From NCBI RefSeq assembly GCF_000006565.2, contig NC_031478.1, forward strand, positions 1,967,874 through 2,031,873: DNA of 64,000 bases, in the 5' to 3' direction. This document shows positions 1-14,900 of the stretch, one piece after another. How positions within the stretch are numbered: position 1 is the first letter of the stretch; each line of letters opens with the position of its first letter. The translations under genes and the position numbers were made by a program. This stretch comes from Toxoplasma gondii ME49 (taxonomy: Eukaryota > Apicomplexa > Conoidasida > Eucoccidiorida > Sarcocystidae). The notes beneath the pieces were generated by a model, which did not search any database, was not told the origin of the DNA, and saw only the letters and a list, made by a program, of their open reading frames with translations.

Positions 1-479
1 GATGCCTGTGACAGAGAATCGAAGCACGAAACCACAAGAGAAACCTGTAGATCAAGTGTCACAGTCTGTACACAGATGATGACATCTGCAACAAGTTCCC
101 TATTTTCGTGTATCCCAATTGTCATTGAATTTAGAGGAATTTTCTGCACTTTCGGTGCATCACGACTGTGGAGAAGCGAATACAAACTTTGCTGCTGAGA
201 CACCGCTGGGCGTTTTTTTTGGGCATCATCGAGACAAAGGGTTACGGGTTCATTTGTGCGAATACAACAATCTTGTTGCAGTGGTCTTCGTGACTGGAAT
301 CGATCGCGATTGATGATATAGAGACGATACAGGAGACTCTTGTGGCGTTCGTTGCTATGGTCAAGAAAGCGGCCCCCAGCTTTTTCATGCATCTGCTGGC
401 ATATGTTGTTCTGCGTGAACTTGACACCATATATCTGCTAACAGCTACAGAGATGTCTTTCTTGTCGAATGCACCACAG
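1..479. other. Upstream intron sequence of the epimerase gene
   Basis: No reading frame here resembles the epimerase N-terminus, and the stretch ends in a clear splice acceptor at 478-479. It is best read as intron sequence leading to an exon outside the window. A second small exon cannot be excluded. Confidence 0.5.
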
Positions 480-2886
<2,407 letters not shown>

Positions 2887-5321
2887 TTTTATGTCACTCA
2901 TGTTTCGTCGGCAGCTGATTCCGGTTGATGCGGGATGTGGAGACATTGGAGGTTTTGTGCCATGTCAGCTCCGTGAGGAGGCGATATCGAGGCTCGTGGC
3001 CGGTGATCTAGGTACTCTGACAATTAGGTACTCAGCAGATTTTGATTTGGTTTTTACGTTGTCTTTGAAACTGACTAGGGGCGCATTTCGCCTGCTGTAC
3101 AAGCTAGCAGAATGTGGCACACGCTCTGCAGCCGAGTGAAGTTCCACACGGCGGCATGCTTGCTTCCTTATAGCCCAACAAATGAGGGACCCCAGGTCCG
3201 AGACGTCGTTTGCAAGATGCGTAAAACATGCCGGAGGACAGCTGCTCCCCAAGTTAATTTTGCAGTTGCTTGTCCAAAATAGGGCAACACTAGCTAGCCA
3301 GTCGCTGTGGGTATCCGGTGCTGGTCCCCTAACTGGAACCATTTGCACAGCTGTCACGCTGGGAATTTTCTGATCAGTGTCCTTCTCCGCTTTAACATGC
3401 AACGCTTCATTCTTCATGTGACAAACATGGAATTATTCGATAAATACACATAAGCTGTGTACACATGTTCGGATTTTTGTTCCGGATTGCGAAGGGTAGA
3501 TTGTCTTCAGGGTCCGCCAATGGCATTGCTAATCTATTCTGGATGAAGTCCAGTACGAAGTCGCAGCGACGTGGCTGCTTCCGTGGTTGAGATGTTGATA
3601 TATTATGCATGTGACGGCAGCGTGGAAATAATGATGGTTTGTGTACATACTCTAGGGAATGCTAGGGACGGGGCGTAGTATCTCGGTCGACGTTTCGTGC
3701 GATTGTTGAATACTGTGTGATTTATGTCACGTTTTCTAGCCGGCATGCATCAAGCCGGGATTTGAGGCTGTATTCCATTGTGGGGGCTCAACAGTGGGTC
3801 GTAAAGTCCAGGAGAAACGTGTGTTTCAGGCGGTGCACCAAGCGACGCGTACTGCGTGTGAGTCCCCTTTTATCCTCTCTCGCGAGCTAACTTGTGAATC
3901 TATGATATGTGTTTCTGGCTCAGTTGGCCTTCCAGATACCAACCTTATGTTTTTGTCTTATTAAAAATTGAGATAAGAACTTGGCAATTGGAAATAATAT
4001 TTTTGTTCTGGCGCTGGCCGTGTGTTGTGCTATTAATGACAACGCATATTTCCCATCTTCAAGTGGAACCGTAAATAGCGAACAGTCACAGTCGTTACCA
4101 ACCGAGCAGGCAATTACGCTTTGCGTTGTATCAACAAGCAATAGGAGAATGGAAGGAAACAGTTCCCTGCCAAAGGAGATGAGTGTGATGTCGGTGCAGA
4201 TGCCGGCTGATGGAGGGATGGCGTGTTCATATAATGCCATATACATGTAGCTACACATACGTTTTGCTGCCTGCCATCTTTTTGTCTTTCGTTCCCCTGA
4301 AGAAGATAGCACTACCCAGTATTCCGCACACACGAAGCAGTGGAGAAATCCTCACGTCGCTGGCCATTGCCTGTGTCCTGAAACGTAGCGGACTGTCAAA
4401 TGAAGTACACGATGCCGTTCGCGTTCTCATCGCGAAGGACTGAACATGCAGTGCTACTGTTGTTCCAAGTGGTGATGCAAGTGTAACTGTTCGGATGAAT
4501 AATATTCCCCACTGCAGGTGCAGCACCTTCCGCATTTTTCAGGAAAGTCGCGGCATTCTCACGAAAAACAGCCACTGAAGGACTTGCAGTCTTTTGCGTG
4601 ATTGTGTATTCAGAAGCACACCTATGCTAAAGTCTTTTCCTAACGCGAACATGTGGTTCATAGAGCATGCAGCCCTGACACGTTTGGCTTGGAAGCTACT
4701 CCGGACTACAACCTAGAATCTCAAAACAGATAGTGGGCTTTTGGAAGTGTTCAGTTCTGTCACTGTGGATGGCGTTAAGGTAGAGAGTAGAGCACCTGCC
4801 TACTTGCGCCACCACCTTCTTGTGCTGACGCCATCTTTTCAAGCGCGGTCGCTCCAGTAGTGGCAGTTTCGGTCTCCCTGAAAATCGATTGTCCTCCACC
4901 TTTTCTTTGACCGAGGGCCAGACGGCTTTGCCACGCGAAGGTAAGCAACAACAGGGAGCTACCCTTCCCCGAAGTATTTCAGCAACTCCTAGTTCAGCAT
5001 GGGTCAATAGAGACAGTTCCTTCTCTTCGGCAGACTGAGGCGGTCTACAGCAGCGGCAACGTCCGGAAGTACGCTGCTGTCGGGCATAAGTACATCGATG
5101 TGCAAAGCAGAAAACGACGGATCACCTTCTTAACAAAGCGACAGAATAGGGGACAAGGTGGAATCAGAGTCTCCAGTCGGTTGGGAAACCAGCGGGCAAG
5201 ACTCAACCACCGTGTCTCATCAGAATCTGCAGAGCACTGCGCTTGACGGGAGTCAGCAGGTGACGAAGTTGTGGGGCTCGAACGGTTGGCTCACGCATTG
5301 TTGTTTCTCCTGTCTTCCGCA
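2887..5321. other. Intergenic stretch, no gene seen
   Basis: This follows the epimerase stop and presumably holds its 3' untranslated region and the upstream region of the next unit. The open frames are short, lack family resemblance and have no consistent splice signals. A serine/threonine-rich open stretch at about 5120-5320 could belong to the following coiled-coil unit as a 5' exon, but I cannot support a start codon for it. Confidence 0.5.
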
Positions 5322-8300
5322 ATGAAATCGAATCAATGTGTGTCATCCGACCTCGGCTCCTGTCTGGACCCGAGCACGCCTGACGTCGACGCGAGCTCTG
5401 ATGCCAGGCAAGTTCAAGACAAGAACTCGTACCTCCCCTTGCATGCAAGCGAAAGAACGATGAGTCTCGTCACTGCCAGTGAGAGACCTGCCGAGGAGAA
5501 GAAGCGAGAGCGCACTCTGGGCCAGGAAAGCTCAGCCGCAGTAGCAAATCCCGAGCGTGCTGGTCCTGTACAACCATCTTCAGGAACTGCACAATTCGAC
5601 CCTCCAAACCCACATAGTTCTTCACAGGGGAAAGACTCCGCGAACTCGGTTCCTTCATCGCTGTGTCTACCTGCAGAGTTAGTTCCAGCTTAAGATAAGC
5701 TACAGAAGAGTGAAACACTTTATTCTTGGCGAAATATGGACAGCACATCAGGCATTCTGAGACGGTTAGCAAACAGAACGTACGCTGGAGAACAGCTGCT
5801 GTAGCGCATGCTGCTGGTTGAACGCACTTGCCTGCTAAATTGGGGTCAACACAATCAGACAACTAACATATTTTTATCTAGAGGTCGCACACACGCTGGC
5901 TGTGCAGGCTGGACGAAACTGCCAAAGTCAACCACAAACTGAGGAAGCGTCTCAATGCTGAGACTGATGCCCTCGACAAGGTTGTACGTGCTACCCGGGC
6001 AATGTTTGATGTGAAAGGTCCTATCGAGTGTGCCCCCATCACTGGAGAAGCAGTCTGCCTGGCCCGCCTTTTCGTGCGATTTATTTGTATGGGCAGTAGT
6101 TTCTTGATCAGAAGTTGTGTCACTTGCAAAGACGACAATTTTGGTTGTAAAGCCCAGACAACAGAGAATTGAGGCCGGGTAACGCAGCATTAGAGGCTTC
6201 CTCAAATGGGAACGCCGTGCCGTTCGTTTCAGTATGTGTAGCGGTACGTAGACCCAAGAGCAAAAGGTATAAACACCTAAATATCAATATGCATTTAAAT
6301 ATGAGTAGAAAGACAGTCATCACCGTTTTTTGCTCAGTGGGCCTGCCCTCCATTTCATGCACACAAAGCTCTTGGAGACAAAATATGTTACCGCGTATGC
6401 ATACTTTATGCACGTCGTTTATATGTTGTATCAGTGCATTTCAGTTGACACGCTTGAAAGGAAACTAACCAACAGCGGCTCTGAACCACGCCACATTTTT
6501 GCATCGTCACGGCGGCGGGTAATCTCAAACTTGTTAAGCGAGCTTCATTCAATACTGTAACCGTTATTGTGTAGAACTGCCGGCGAATCCATGTTGAGGC
6601 GCTTCAAACGCTTGCACGCTGCCCGCGTACAGCAGCAGTCATGTCAAATTCCGACCTCTGCACACCGCTTGTGAACTGAACTGACAACAATGGATGACGA
6701 AGCGTTGACCACAGGCGGGATCAATTTACGACGTCTTTTGTCAGCTACCGCCGTCACGGCGTTGTGGGCGTGTGCAGACCAAGGCATTAATTGAGTTGAA
6801 AAGACAAGAAGACTACTCGACGAAGCGAAGCATGTCACGGGAACATGCAACGAAGATATGGCTCAAAAAGGCTGATGCCCAGAAGAAACATATCGTACAG
6901 TTGCGAGAACAGTGTGAGACCGGTGGAAGCATGGAAAAGGTGAGGCGGCTTGAGTATCTGCTTCTTTCCAAAAAAGTCTAATAGAAATTGTTACTGGCAA
7001 AAGTAAACGTATAACTCCAATTAAAACCTTTGCCGAAATTACTACGCATTACGAAATTATAGGTTAAACTTTGAAACAATCAAAACATGAATTAGAAGAA
7101 GTAAATGAAGGTAAAATTCCTGCGGAAACGGCGGTCCGACAACTGGCATCGAGTCTTTTCTGTTGTCATGATCTAACGCATCTGTAAGGCGTGTACAAGC
7201 TGAAGTCGCAGCTCACTGCTCCGATATTAACACTCCAGTGGCACAGAGACGTTTCTGCCCCGAGGCTACGACTTCACGAGTGCGTGGCAGCAGCTGCACA
7301 GAAAGCGTCAGGAGATGTTTGGATCGTCTTAAGGTGCCTGTTCCAAGGTCTTCCGACGTGTGTTGCCTCAGGTGAGCTTCGGAATCAGATCAGGGAAAAA
7401 GAGTACATCCTGCGTGAGTTGAAAGTGAGGCTCGAGAGGATCGCGACGACAACGCGGGCGGTGTGCTATGGTGCCCGCCACTGTAGGATAGACAGTATCA
7501 ACCGGAGGACGTACATTTTACGCATACAGCAAGACCATGTTGCGACGTTTTCACGCAATGGACACAGCTACTTACCTGTCCTTCGGTGACACTGTAGGGC
7601 TGACATCATGGTTAGACTACACACATTGTACTCTCGTTGTAGGCGTTTTGCTTTCTCAAAGTGGTGGGAACTGGACACGTTCTGCCCGCCGTTCCCCATT
7701 TGTTCTTTCTCTGCACTTAAGGAAGGGCAAAAACGGCGATGGGTAGCGATAGAGCGATTGTGGTCGTAAGATGAAGGAGAGTACAGTACCTGCACAGGTG
7801 GTTGATGACGGACTGGAAGAGTGCGACAGCAACAACAAAAAGCGGTGCATCATGTCGACGCTAAGAACCACGGTTTGCCAAGCAAGGTAACTGCTGAGGT
7901 ATTTCAGACCATGCTGAATCCGGAACAGACGAGAAAGGAACAACTGCAGAAAGATCACACGGAGCCAAAGTGCTAAGGACACGTTCGCGCATTGGTACAC
8001 AGTGGTTTCTAGACTGACTCATGCGAGTATGCTGACCTTGGTTAAAAATCGAGGTATCCGTTTGCTGAAACCCTGATAAATTTTCAATATTGGATAGACA
8101 TTAGGGTCTGAAGAAACAACCGCTGTCTGCATGAGGACAACGCCTTCCCGTAATTCATCAAATCAGCTGAGTGGTTTTTCGTTGTGGCGCGGCACCTTCC
8201 AAGCGGAGATGCTTGGAACAGTCTTGAAGAACTAGAAAAGAGATGATGCTACGCTTCGGAAGGAATACCTCAAAGCGACCAACAGATCAAGAGGCTACTT

Positions 8301-9571
8301 GAGGCATGCTCCACTTACGAATATAAACTCAGGCGATATCTGCAAGTCCTCAAGCCTAACAGAGGAGAACCTCAGTCACTGGGGGACCCTCTGTCTGATG
8401 CAACTGGAGCGAAGGTTTCGGCTGAGATGGGACCATTTCTTTTTATACTGTGGATCCGGGGAGATGTTTCAGTTTGCTAACATATATTTGTCACCTGATT
8501 CCTGAGCTTGCCTCTCCAAGACAAATGCAGAAGATGTTCGTCGCGCACACATTCCTCGGGCTCACCAGAATAAAGACACTGCTGACCGACATGCTAGAAT
8601 TGTGGCACGGTGGAAGTGGAGGAAACAGGATGTTTCGTTGTGTCCGGAAATCCAGAGCACCCAGGTCAAGTTGTTTCGGCTGGTGCTCACAAGGTGTCTA
8701 GAGTTCCTGTCGTCCCCATGAAGTCCCGGTAGACACAGCAGATGGAGGCACTTATCTTCGACGAACAGAGGCTGCAGAAAGAGATCGCAGTTCTCGAGCG
8801 AGCCAAGGGAATAGACGAGAAAAAAAGTAGTCACGAGGTACATGCAACACTCCCGTGGTTGCGACGAAAAAAGCCTTCCCAGTCACGCGGTGACCAAATT
8901 ATCACGAACGTTGGCGCAAGTGAAAGAAATCGTGTAGGTCCTCCTTCGTCGACTGTATCGGAAATAATTAAGGATCTCGACCGAGCATCTTTTAAGTTTA
9001 AGTACATTCAAAAGAATATTCTAGATTTTGTGAGGCCCCCACGTGAAAGGATGCGCGCTCCAGAGAAAGAAATACTACTTCTTCGTGTGCTTGCTGGCCT
9101 TTTCTGACGTCGCAAGTTGGGTGTGCTCCACCAAAAGATCAAGAACATGGGAGCTCAGCTACGGCGGCTTGAAGACTCAAACAAGGAAGCACAGGCAGTA
9201 CGATATAGATGGGCTTTACTGATACCCACGTTTGGTTGCTTGCACAACCGAGCAGTTAGCATGATGGTAGGGGAAACCGATGTGGCAGTGTTGTTCAGTA
9301 GAATCACCTGTTCTGAACGCAGATTGGACCCCTGCGTCCAATGTGGCACTGGGAAGGTGTGTAAGTGCGTTAGTGTGCTTTGTGCAACAGGAAAACGCAT
9401 CTAATGCGTGTTTACTGAACGAAGTGAGGAGGCTTCGCAGGATGCACGGCCGGCTCCGTCCAGCTTCCAATCGCAGCGCGAAGGATGACGATATCGCGCA
9501 TGACATCGAAAGCTCTCCTCGTTTCTCCCACTGCCAAAGTGGGCTGCTGGAGCGCAACAGAAACGTCAGTT
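5322..9571 (+). pseudogene. Coiled-coil protein gene, fragmented or decayed
   Basis: Pieces of one long charged coiled-coil protein follow each other on the plus strand. They are: an ATG frame at 5322-5693 (123 residues, Ser-rich, no family); 5694-5807, open directly after its TAA; about 5908-6017; 6778-6939, with good acceptor and GTGAGG donor; 7264-7329; 7372-7424; 8205-8420; 8742-8837, exactly 32 codons between clean splice sites; about 9113-9197, ending at GTACGA; and 9391-9571. Heptad-like runs such as RLQKEIAVLERAKG and LGVLHQKIKNMGAQLRRLED are visible. Against a working gene are a TAA at 5691, stops at 7330 and 8244, and a 1-base shift that reverts about 40 bases later inside 8205-8420. 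Some pieces may still be real exons whose junctions I misplaced. No family was recognised; long coiled coils of this kind are often cytoskeletal or flagellar in coccidia (inference). Confidence 0.4.
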
Positions 9572-11970
9572 GATGTTTGGGTCCGCAGTAGTGGAGAAGA
9601 TCATTCCGCCGGCAAACTTGCTCAAATTAACTCGAGACTCTTTCAGTATACACTCAAGGGCTCTACGGAACAAATGTTCCGCCAGAATGAAGCAACATGT
9701 CACTTTTGCCAGGGGTCGACTTGTTCAGTTCATTTCCAGCAAACACAATCTCTATGCTCTTTCCTGTTGGACCACTAAAACCACAAACGTCCGCGCACGC
9801 CTTCAGTCGACTGGAAGAATTTACTGTCACCTCTCAAAACGCAGGAACTAGTTGCGGACACGGAAGTTTTACAGTTACCCTGGTGAAGCTAACGCGACCG
9901 CGAAGTGCATCGGCGTTTTAATGTTTCGAAGCCAGGTCGTCGCGCATTTTAATGAGGATGAGCGGGACAAGATGTCTTCGACTTGTTGTTTCTCGCTGCC
10001 AACCGCCTACGCTGTGTTTTTCCTTCCCGACATTGCATTGCAAAACTGCATGCATTCGACACCTGACGATACTTGCACATTTTGCGAGCTACTCCGCTTC
10101 AACGATCGTTCCTGATTCCTCCTCCGTTCTATTGGTTGGAGCTCGTCCACGATGGTGCATCGTCGGAAGAAGCACCCTAAGTGTGTACCATTTGATTCGA
10201 GCTAGCACCTGGGTTAAACCCGTGCTACTGTTAATAGGAAAATATCCTTTACTCCTTTGGCTGTAATTCATGGGTTGCCACTTGCTGCTTCAGTTATCAA
10301 GCACGAGGGTTTCGATACGTGGCCGCGACGGCCTAGCGCGCGACCCTGAGGTTGAGCGCGAAGTTGGACAAGCGCGTAGGTGGAACAACATCGAGCAGCC
10401 AAGAAAGCTACTTTGATCGTGCCACGCGCTGCAAGAAAGCGGTGGCCTGCAGCGGAGGGCGACGCAGTTTTTTGGTGGTGATGCGGTGCGTGAGCAAAGG
10501 AAGAAGCGTGGTGTTGCGCTCAGGCTTGTTCGATGGGCAACTGGTGGACGGGCTGCAGCCACGGTTTTCAGCGTCGCCCCCTGTTGCACAGGAGGACTCC
10601 AGGTGGTGTACTCGACTTCGAATCTTTTCGGAAGTTGGATGACATGTGAGCTCACGTTTGCGGAAGCACGGTTTCTGCTTTCGCTCAAAGAACGGTCTCT
10701 TTCGAGTTTGGGGGCACGTCCTTTTTTCTTGAACTTCACACCTTTTCGTGCAAGCGAGCCCAAGGACCTGTATCCTGCCTCAACCAATCGAGGGAGCAAG
10801 CCGCGTTAGCAGGGAAGGTACGGTCTTCGTTTCGCGAACCGTGTACATGTTCATCTGTATGTCGTCCTGTTCGAAAAAGAAGACGGAGTTGCGATAGACG
10901 GGGAACTCCAGGACAACTCGGTACAACGCTCACTGAGTCTATTTTGAGGACACCGCGGGTTCTTGGGGTTGCCGCGCTGCTCGTATAGCATCCGCTCCCG
11001 GGCGAGCGAAAAACCGAATTTTCTTGAATTTTTCGACAGGGTCGCCGCGCGATTCGTACCTCTATGTCTTTCACAGTTCAAAACGCTGCAGTCCACCTAC
11101 CTCACAGACCTCGAGCTTTTGCAGATGATACCGCATTCTCATAACTAGAAATTTGGAGCTTTCCTCCACTTCGATAAGGCAGAGGGCCCCGACAGGGAAT
11201 TCTTGTAAGCGCTGTCGGTGTCAGCACGTGAGACTAGGGTAAAGACTGAATTTTGACAGACTGGAGGCATTTTAAGAAGGAAGTGTGCCACTCAAAGAAG
11301 GTCGTGGTAGTGTACAACAGGTGACGTTTTGTTCTGATTTGCCTGCGAGCGTGTAACGCAACGCCATCACAATCTTTGTGGCATCATTAGGCTGAAGTTG
11401 GATGTGTGTCTCCCGTTCCACTTGCACAGGCGCCCACGGAGTCTTCGTTGCTTCCTGCCCACTGCAAAGCGTGTTTTCGTCGAGGTAGAAATGTGTGCCT
11501 GTTTACTGATATAACAAGGTGTCAAGAGGTCCGTTTGATTTGTGTCTCGTAAAATCCAATGGTCTTAGTATTTTGTGTCTCTGCGTGCGTGTAGGTATGT
11601 GACAGTCGCTCGGCGATGCGAATATAGTTTTCGTGGGTGTTGACGCCTAAAAGAGGGAGGCAAAGATCCAATGGTTCACTCCTCTATTTGCATTCGGGTG
11701 TCACCGCTACTTTTGGTGCTGTCCTTGATGCTTCTTTCTCGCTTTTTCTCGACCGGACTGGGCTTCCACAACGCGTCACTGTGCGAGAACTACTTGGAGG
11801 TATACTCACACATTTGAGGGAGACTTCTCATGACCAGGACTTTTCTGGCGCTGCGTTGAGTCGTACCGTTCCGCTGTACTCCCTATGCTGCGTTGTATTT
11901 TTCCGTACTTTTCGTTTTTATGCGTGGACAGAATTACGTCCGATGAGAGCGGATTTTTTCCCGCCCCAGT
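9572..11970. other. Intergenic stretch, probable 5' region of the next gene
   Basis: No supported gene. Open frames on both strands overlap one another (for example about 10290-10800) without motifs or splice logic. The plus-strand frame at 11637-12083 overlaps the next coding region in another phase and is probably part of its long 5' untranslated region. Confidence 0.45.
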
Positions 11971-14900
11971 ATGACCTTCGCGGGCACTGGGGTGGGCGGC
12001 CTAGGCGTGGGTACGTCCGCGCCCCAACGCGGGACCCAAGGGGCATCTTCGCACATTCCATTTTCCGATTTTGTGTCTTGTAATTCTGTTTCCTCCTGTG
12101 TCGCTGTTCCTGGATGCTCCCGAAAGGGACGTTTTTCGGAGAAGCCAAGTGAACCGGTTCGTCTCATCCAGAGAAGTGGCGCGAGCAGCCCCCAGTCCGA
12201 AGATGTCTTCGGGCGGTTCTGTAGTGTAAGCACTACAACAGAGAGTTTACTCAGCGGTGGATGCCGCGGAAGGGGCGGACATTCTGTTCTTAACAACGGG
12301 TTTTTCACCAGCACGGGGTCTCCGAGCGAGGTAGACTGGTTGTCGCGAGGCGGCAGCAGCAGCAGTCACAGTGGCCCGGAGTGCGTGCAGGAAGGACCCG
12401 ACTCCGAGGAGGAAATCTCGGTACAGGGGAAGCGAGTGGGAGGGGACAAGTCAGTTTTCCCGTTTCCAGAGTGTTTTTCGGTTGAGCACGTCTTTCGTGT
12501 GGAGGATCGTGAAGGAGGTTCGCAGGTGGGGAAACACGGGGACTCGCGTGGGCCTCACCCGGAAGCGGCGGCTGACGATATCTCCTGTGCATCGACTGCC
12601 GTGGACTTGCAAAGAGATCCTGTCGGGAACACTGTTGATAGCCAAAGCGACACCTCACCGGCTTTTATCTGGGACACATCTTCGCGGTCGAAGTCTTTTT
12701 TCTTCGTTACCACGACTTCTGTACCACCTGGAACAACGTGTGCTGCGGCTGATTTGCAGTCGAGAACGGGCGCTCGCGCCTTGTCTAACTCGTCTGACAC
12801 TGGCGTTCTATTGCCACAAGAAAATTTTTGCGACCAGGAGATTCCTCAATATCCATCATCTTTTTCCATTCCGGTCTCGCCGCCTTTTGCGGCGTCTGCC
12901 CACCTCGTCAGCTCCGACGAGCGACGACACCTTCTTTCGCTTCTCAGGCGCCGCTACCGGGCGGACTTACCTCGAAGTAAGGCACTTCTTTCTGAACACT
13001 TGGGCCGTTTGAATATCTCGAATCTCTCTAGCAGCAGCGCCACAGAGCTGTGGATGGTCGCCAGGCTGTTGAACTGTGAACAGGAGGCGTCGCAGCTGTT
13101 GGGTGCTTCCTGCGGTGCAGCGAGTCTGAACCCTGGAGGCAGGGACTGCCTCGCTGAAGACGGGAGCCCGGGTCGTGGAACTATGGATGCCATGAAGACG
13201 GCGGAAGTGCCTGTGGAGAGAGAGGCGAGCGGGGGGCCTTTGGAAATGCGGACCGACCAGGATGCTGCCCCGACAGCTGCTCAGACTCCGCAGTTCGACC
13301 CCGCACTAAACAGAGATAGCCACCCATATCCTGTAGGGAGCAGCCCGTCTCACGTGGCCCCAGGCATGTGCCACGGCGCTTCGTCTGGATCTCGAAATCC
13401 AGGCAACGTCGCAGACAGGCGTGCCGACGAGGGACAGAGTGTCTGGGCGTGGTCGGACAGCTCCTGCCCCACAGGCACTGCCTCGTCGTCCAGCTCCCAT
13501 ACTTCCCCGCATGCACCGCACGCTCATTCGGCGTCAGACGCTGCTCTCGGCTGTGCCCAAGTGCCACTGCCGGAACCGCGAGCCACTGAGATTCTCGCTG
13601 ACGTGGCTTACGGCTCACCACCTGCACCAGCGCTCGTCCCGTCTCCACCTCTGCAACCTGCCGACCGCTTCAACTACTCTCCGGGACAGCCAACTCAGCA
13701 GGTTCCCTTGGATTCCCAGTGGTGGATGGAGGGTGACCGTGAAAGCCACCACAGCGTCCCCACACCGTACCCTCCAGGAGACAACTCAGGGCATCCAAAC
13801 ATCAGCTTCATGCGCCGGGGCCCGCAGCCGGAGAGTCTCGGCAGTGAGCCGTCGGGATTCCGGACGGCGCCTAGGGGTTCCGAAATCGGAGCGAGCGACG
13901 CGAAAGGCCATTTGGAGAGTGGGTCGCCGGCTTTGGTCATGCTTCCCCCTGTAGGCGGCCCCGCAGGCCCCGGCTCCAGAGATTCAGTACATCCCGGGTT
14001 TGCGGTAACGCCGCGTTTGCCTGGTGTAAATTTTGGAGGGACCATGCATCATCAGGGGCCCCACTCAAGTGGCATTCTTATCCACACGCCGCCGCATGGC
14101 CCAATGGGATATCCGAATCCCGTCGCGTCGCGAGCTCCGGGGGACCACCAGCAAGTGCTTCAGCTTCCTGACACTGTTGGCGGGCCGGCGAACCTTCCGG
14201 GCTTAAGTGGCGGTGTGGCTGGGGCGTGTCCTGCGCCAGGGGCTTTTCTCCAGAGTTCGCCGATGGGGCCGCAACACCATGGAGGTATGATGCCTTCCGG
14301 AATGCCATCCCCCTACTGCATGTCTTCCCCGATGGGCGCCCGGCCGTCGTCGCCTCTCCCCAACATGGTGGCCATGGGCTCCGTAATGGGTCCACCAGGC
14401 AGTCAAGCGAGCCCAGGGAGCCGTCCCGCTGTCGTGGAGCCCAACAGGATGGTGCCTTCGGGGATGGGCATGGCCCCTGGAGCCGGCGGGGCAGACGACA
14501 GCCCCGGAGGCGCGGCTGCGAAAGGGTCCCCGCGACGTAGTCGGAAGAAACCGTCGCCTAGACCGGTAGATGGATCCTTTGGGAATCCTTCTTCTCCGGG
14601 AGGAGTTGCAGTGGCCGGCGGGAACCCTCCTCTGCCGGGGCGGCCTCCCGCGCCCCAGCATCCGAAAAGGAGTCGCAAACGCGGAAGCGCTGCAAATGCG
14701 GAGGGAGGCGCGGACCCCCAGCCTCGCCAACCACGGCCGTGGCAACACACAGCCCGGTGCAAGAAGAGCGGGCGATTCTGCACGCGCGAGGAAGCGGCTC
14801 AGGCGGCTGCAGAGGCAGCGGCCGCCGCTGCAGAGGGGTCGGGTGAAGGGGGGGAGAAGAGCGGAGAGGCCGCGAAGAAGAGTGGCTCGGACAACGCTCC

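Noticed and set aside
10290..10799. Minus-strand 169-codon frame with basic N-terminus
   Set aside because: Two plus-strand frames of similar length overlap it, there is no motif or splice support, and it lies in the probable 5' region of the next gene.
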